A stretch of 54,934 nt of DNA from Candidatus Zixiibacteriota bacterium (GTDB taxonomy: Bacteria > Zixibacteria > MSB-5A5 > GN15 > PGXB01). The translations under genes were made by a program, and so were the position numbers. The stretch's first letter is position 1, and every line of letters starts with the position of its first letter. The stretch is taken from assembly GCA_016933955.1 (NCBI GenBank), contig JAFGTT010000022.1:1-54934 (forward strand). Reading direction: 5' to 3'. Of the stretch, positions 54,638 to 54,934 are shown one piece after another. The notes below the pieces were generated by a model that made no database searches, was not told the origin of the DNA, and worked only from the letters and a program-made list of their open reading frames with translations.

Positions 54638-54934
54638 ATGAAAAAGTTTGTTAGACTTGACAGAATGAAACTGCGATCCGTTTTCGGTTTGCTGGCGATT
54701 TTAATATTGGCTTGCCCCAATGTTATGGCGCAGGCCAATGAATTGCCGGTTCTTGATCCGATCGGATCACAGACGATAGATGAAAATCTTAATCTGAGTT
54801 TCTCGATTTCAGCATCGGATGTCGAAAGCACACCGGTGCTAACCACTTCGACACTACCGACCGGGGCCTCATTTACGGATAACACCGATGGGACGGGGAC
54901 GTTCAGCTGGACCCCGGATTACACCCAGTCGGGA
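54638..54934 (+). CDS. Secreted protein with Ig-like repeat (cut by window end)
   Basis: The first 99 codons of another member of the family; no stop is reached. The signal peptide (SVFGLLAILILACPNVMAQ) leads into an Ig/He_PIG-like repeat (LPVLDPIGSQTIDENLNLSF, then LPTGASFTDNTDGTGTFSWT), the same repeat style as in 51926. ACAGGAGGG precedes the ATG. The ending and any dockerin or sorting tail lie outside the window. Confidence 0.85.
   Translation, partial: MKKFVRLDRMKLRSVFGLLAILILACPNVMAQANELPVLDPIGSQTIDENLNLSFSISASDVESTPVLTTSTLPTGASFTDNTDGTGTFSWTPDYTQSG

Overview
The window looks like a chromosomal segment of an uncultured bacterium of the FCB superphylum, most plausibly candidate phylum Zixibacteria or a close relative. 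The basis is the right end: secreted proteins that combine cohesin-like folds, dockerin repeats and C-terminal tails of the YPNPFNP type (type IX secretion-like sorting domains), plus a TonB-dependent receptor and a DUF5686-type outer-membrane protein, which imply a Gram-negative envelope. The taxon is inferred from protein style only; no rRNA or tRNA gene was seen.

Layout. 1-460: two tandem copies of a 153-bp repeat. 544-7031: a UbiB/AarF-family kinase, two tandem flavodoxins, and two MscS channels flanking a CorA Mg2+ channel. 7094-9597 (minus): a ferritin-like protein, a DUF5335/DUF2934-like protein and a membrane metallophosphoesterase. 9671-13749: a TPP riboswitch with a terminator, then a TonB-dependent receptor and a sodium:solute symporter, together a probable thiamine uptake operon. 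13830-21881: scattered housekeeping and accessory genes (M24 peptidase, NUDIX, methyltransferase, MsrB, GYD, Yip1, STAS, DinB, C69 peptidase) with a DUF1003 pseudogene. 22049-23663 (minus): a decayed amino-acid permease/UspA fusion.

24463-34090 is the conserved origin-proximal cluster rpmH-rnpA-yidD-yidC-mnmE-mnmG-rsmG-parA-parB, followed by an M23 peptidase and bactofilin. One perfect and one near-perfect parS site lie in rsmG and at the mnmG start. The gap after bactofilin carries three near-consensus DnaA boxes and is a candidate oriC. The mnmE start is out of frame because of an A10 tract.

34091-39379: a moxR/DUF58 locus whose two halves are separated by two membrane-protein genes and by an AT-rich type II restriction-modification cassette. 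The cassette holds a beta-class methyltransferase fused to a degenerate SNase-like domain and an MjaI-like endonuclease. 39396-44478: a small lipoprotein, an ankyrin protein, a DUF5686-type outer-membrane protein and an alpha/beta hydrolase-fold protein that lacks the nucleophile serine.

44840-54934: a strong sigma70-like promoter, a long structured leader with a terminator-like hairpin, and a run of five secreted proteins (the last cut by the window end). At least four combine cohesin-like modules with dockerin repeats in one chain, and three carry sorting tails. This looks like a surface matrix or adhesion system and, with the restriction cassette and the origin region, is the most interesting part of the window.
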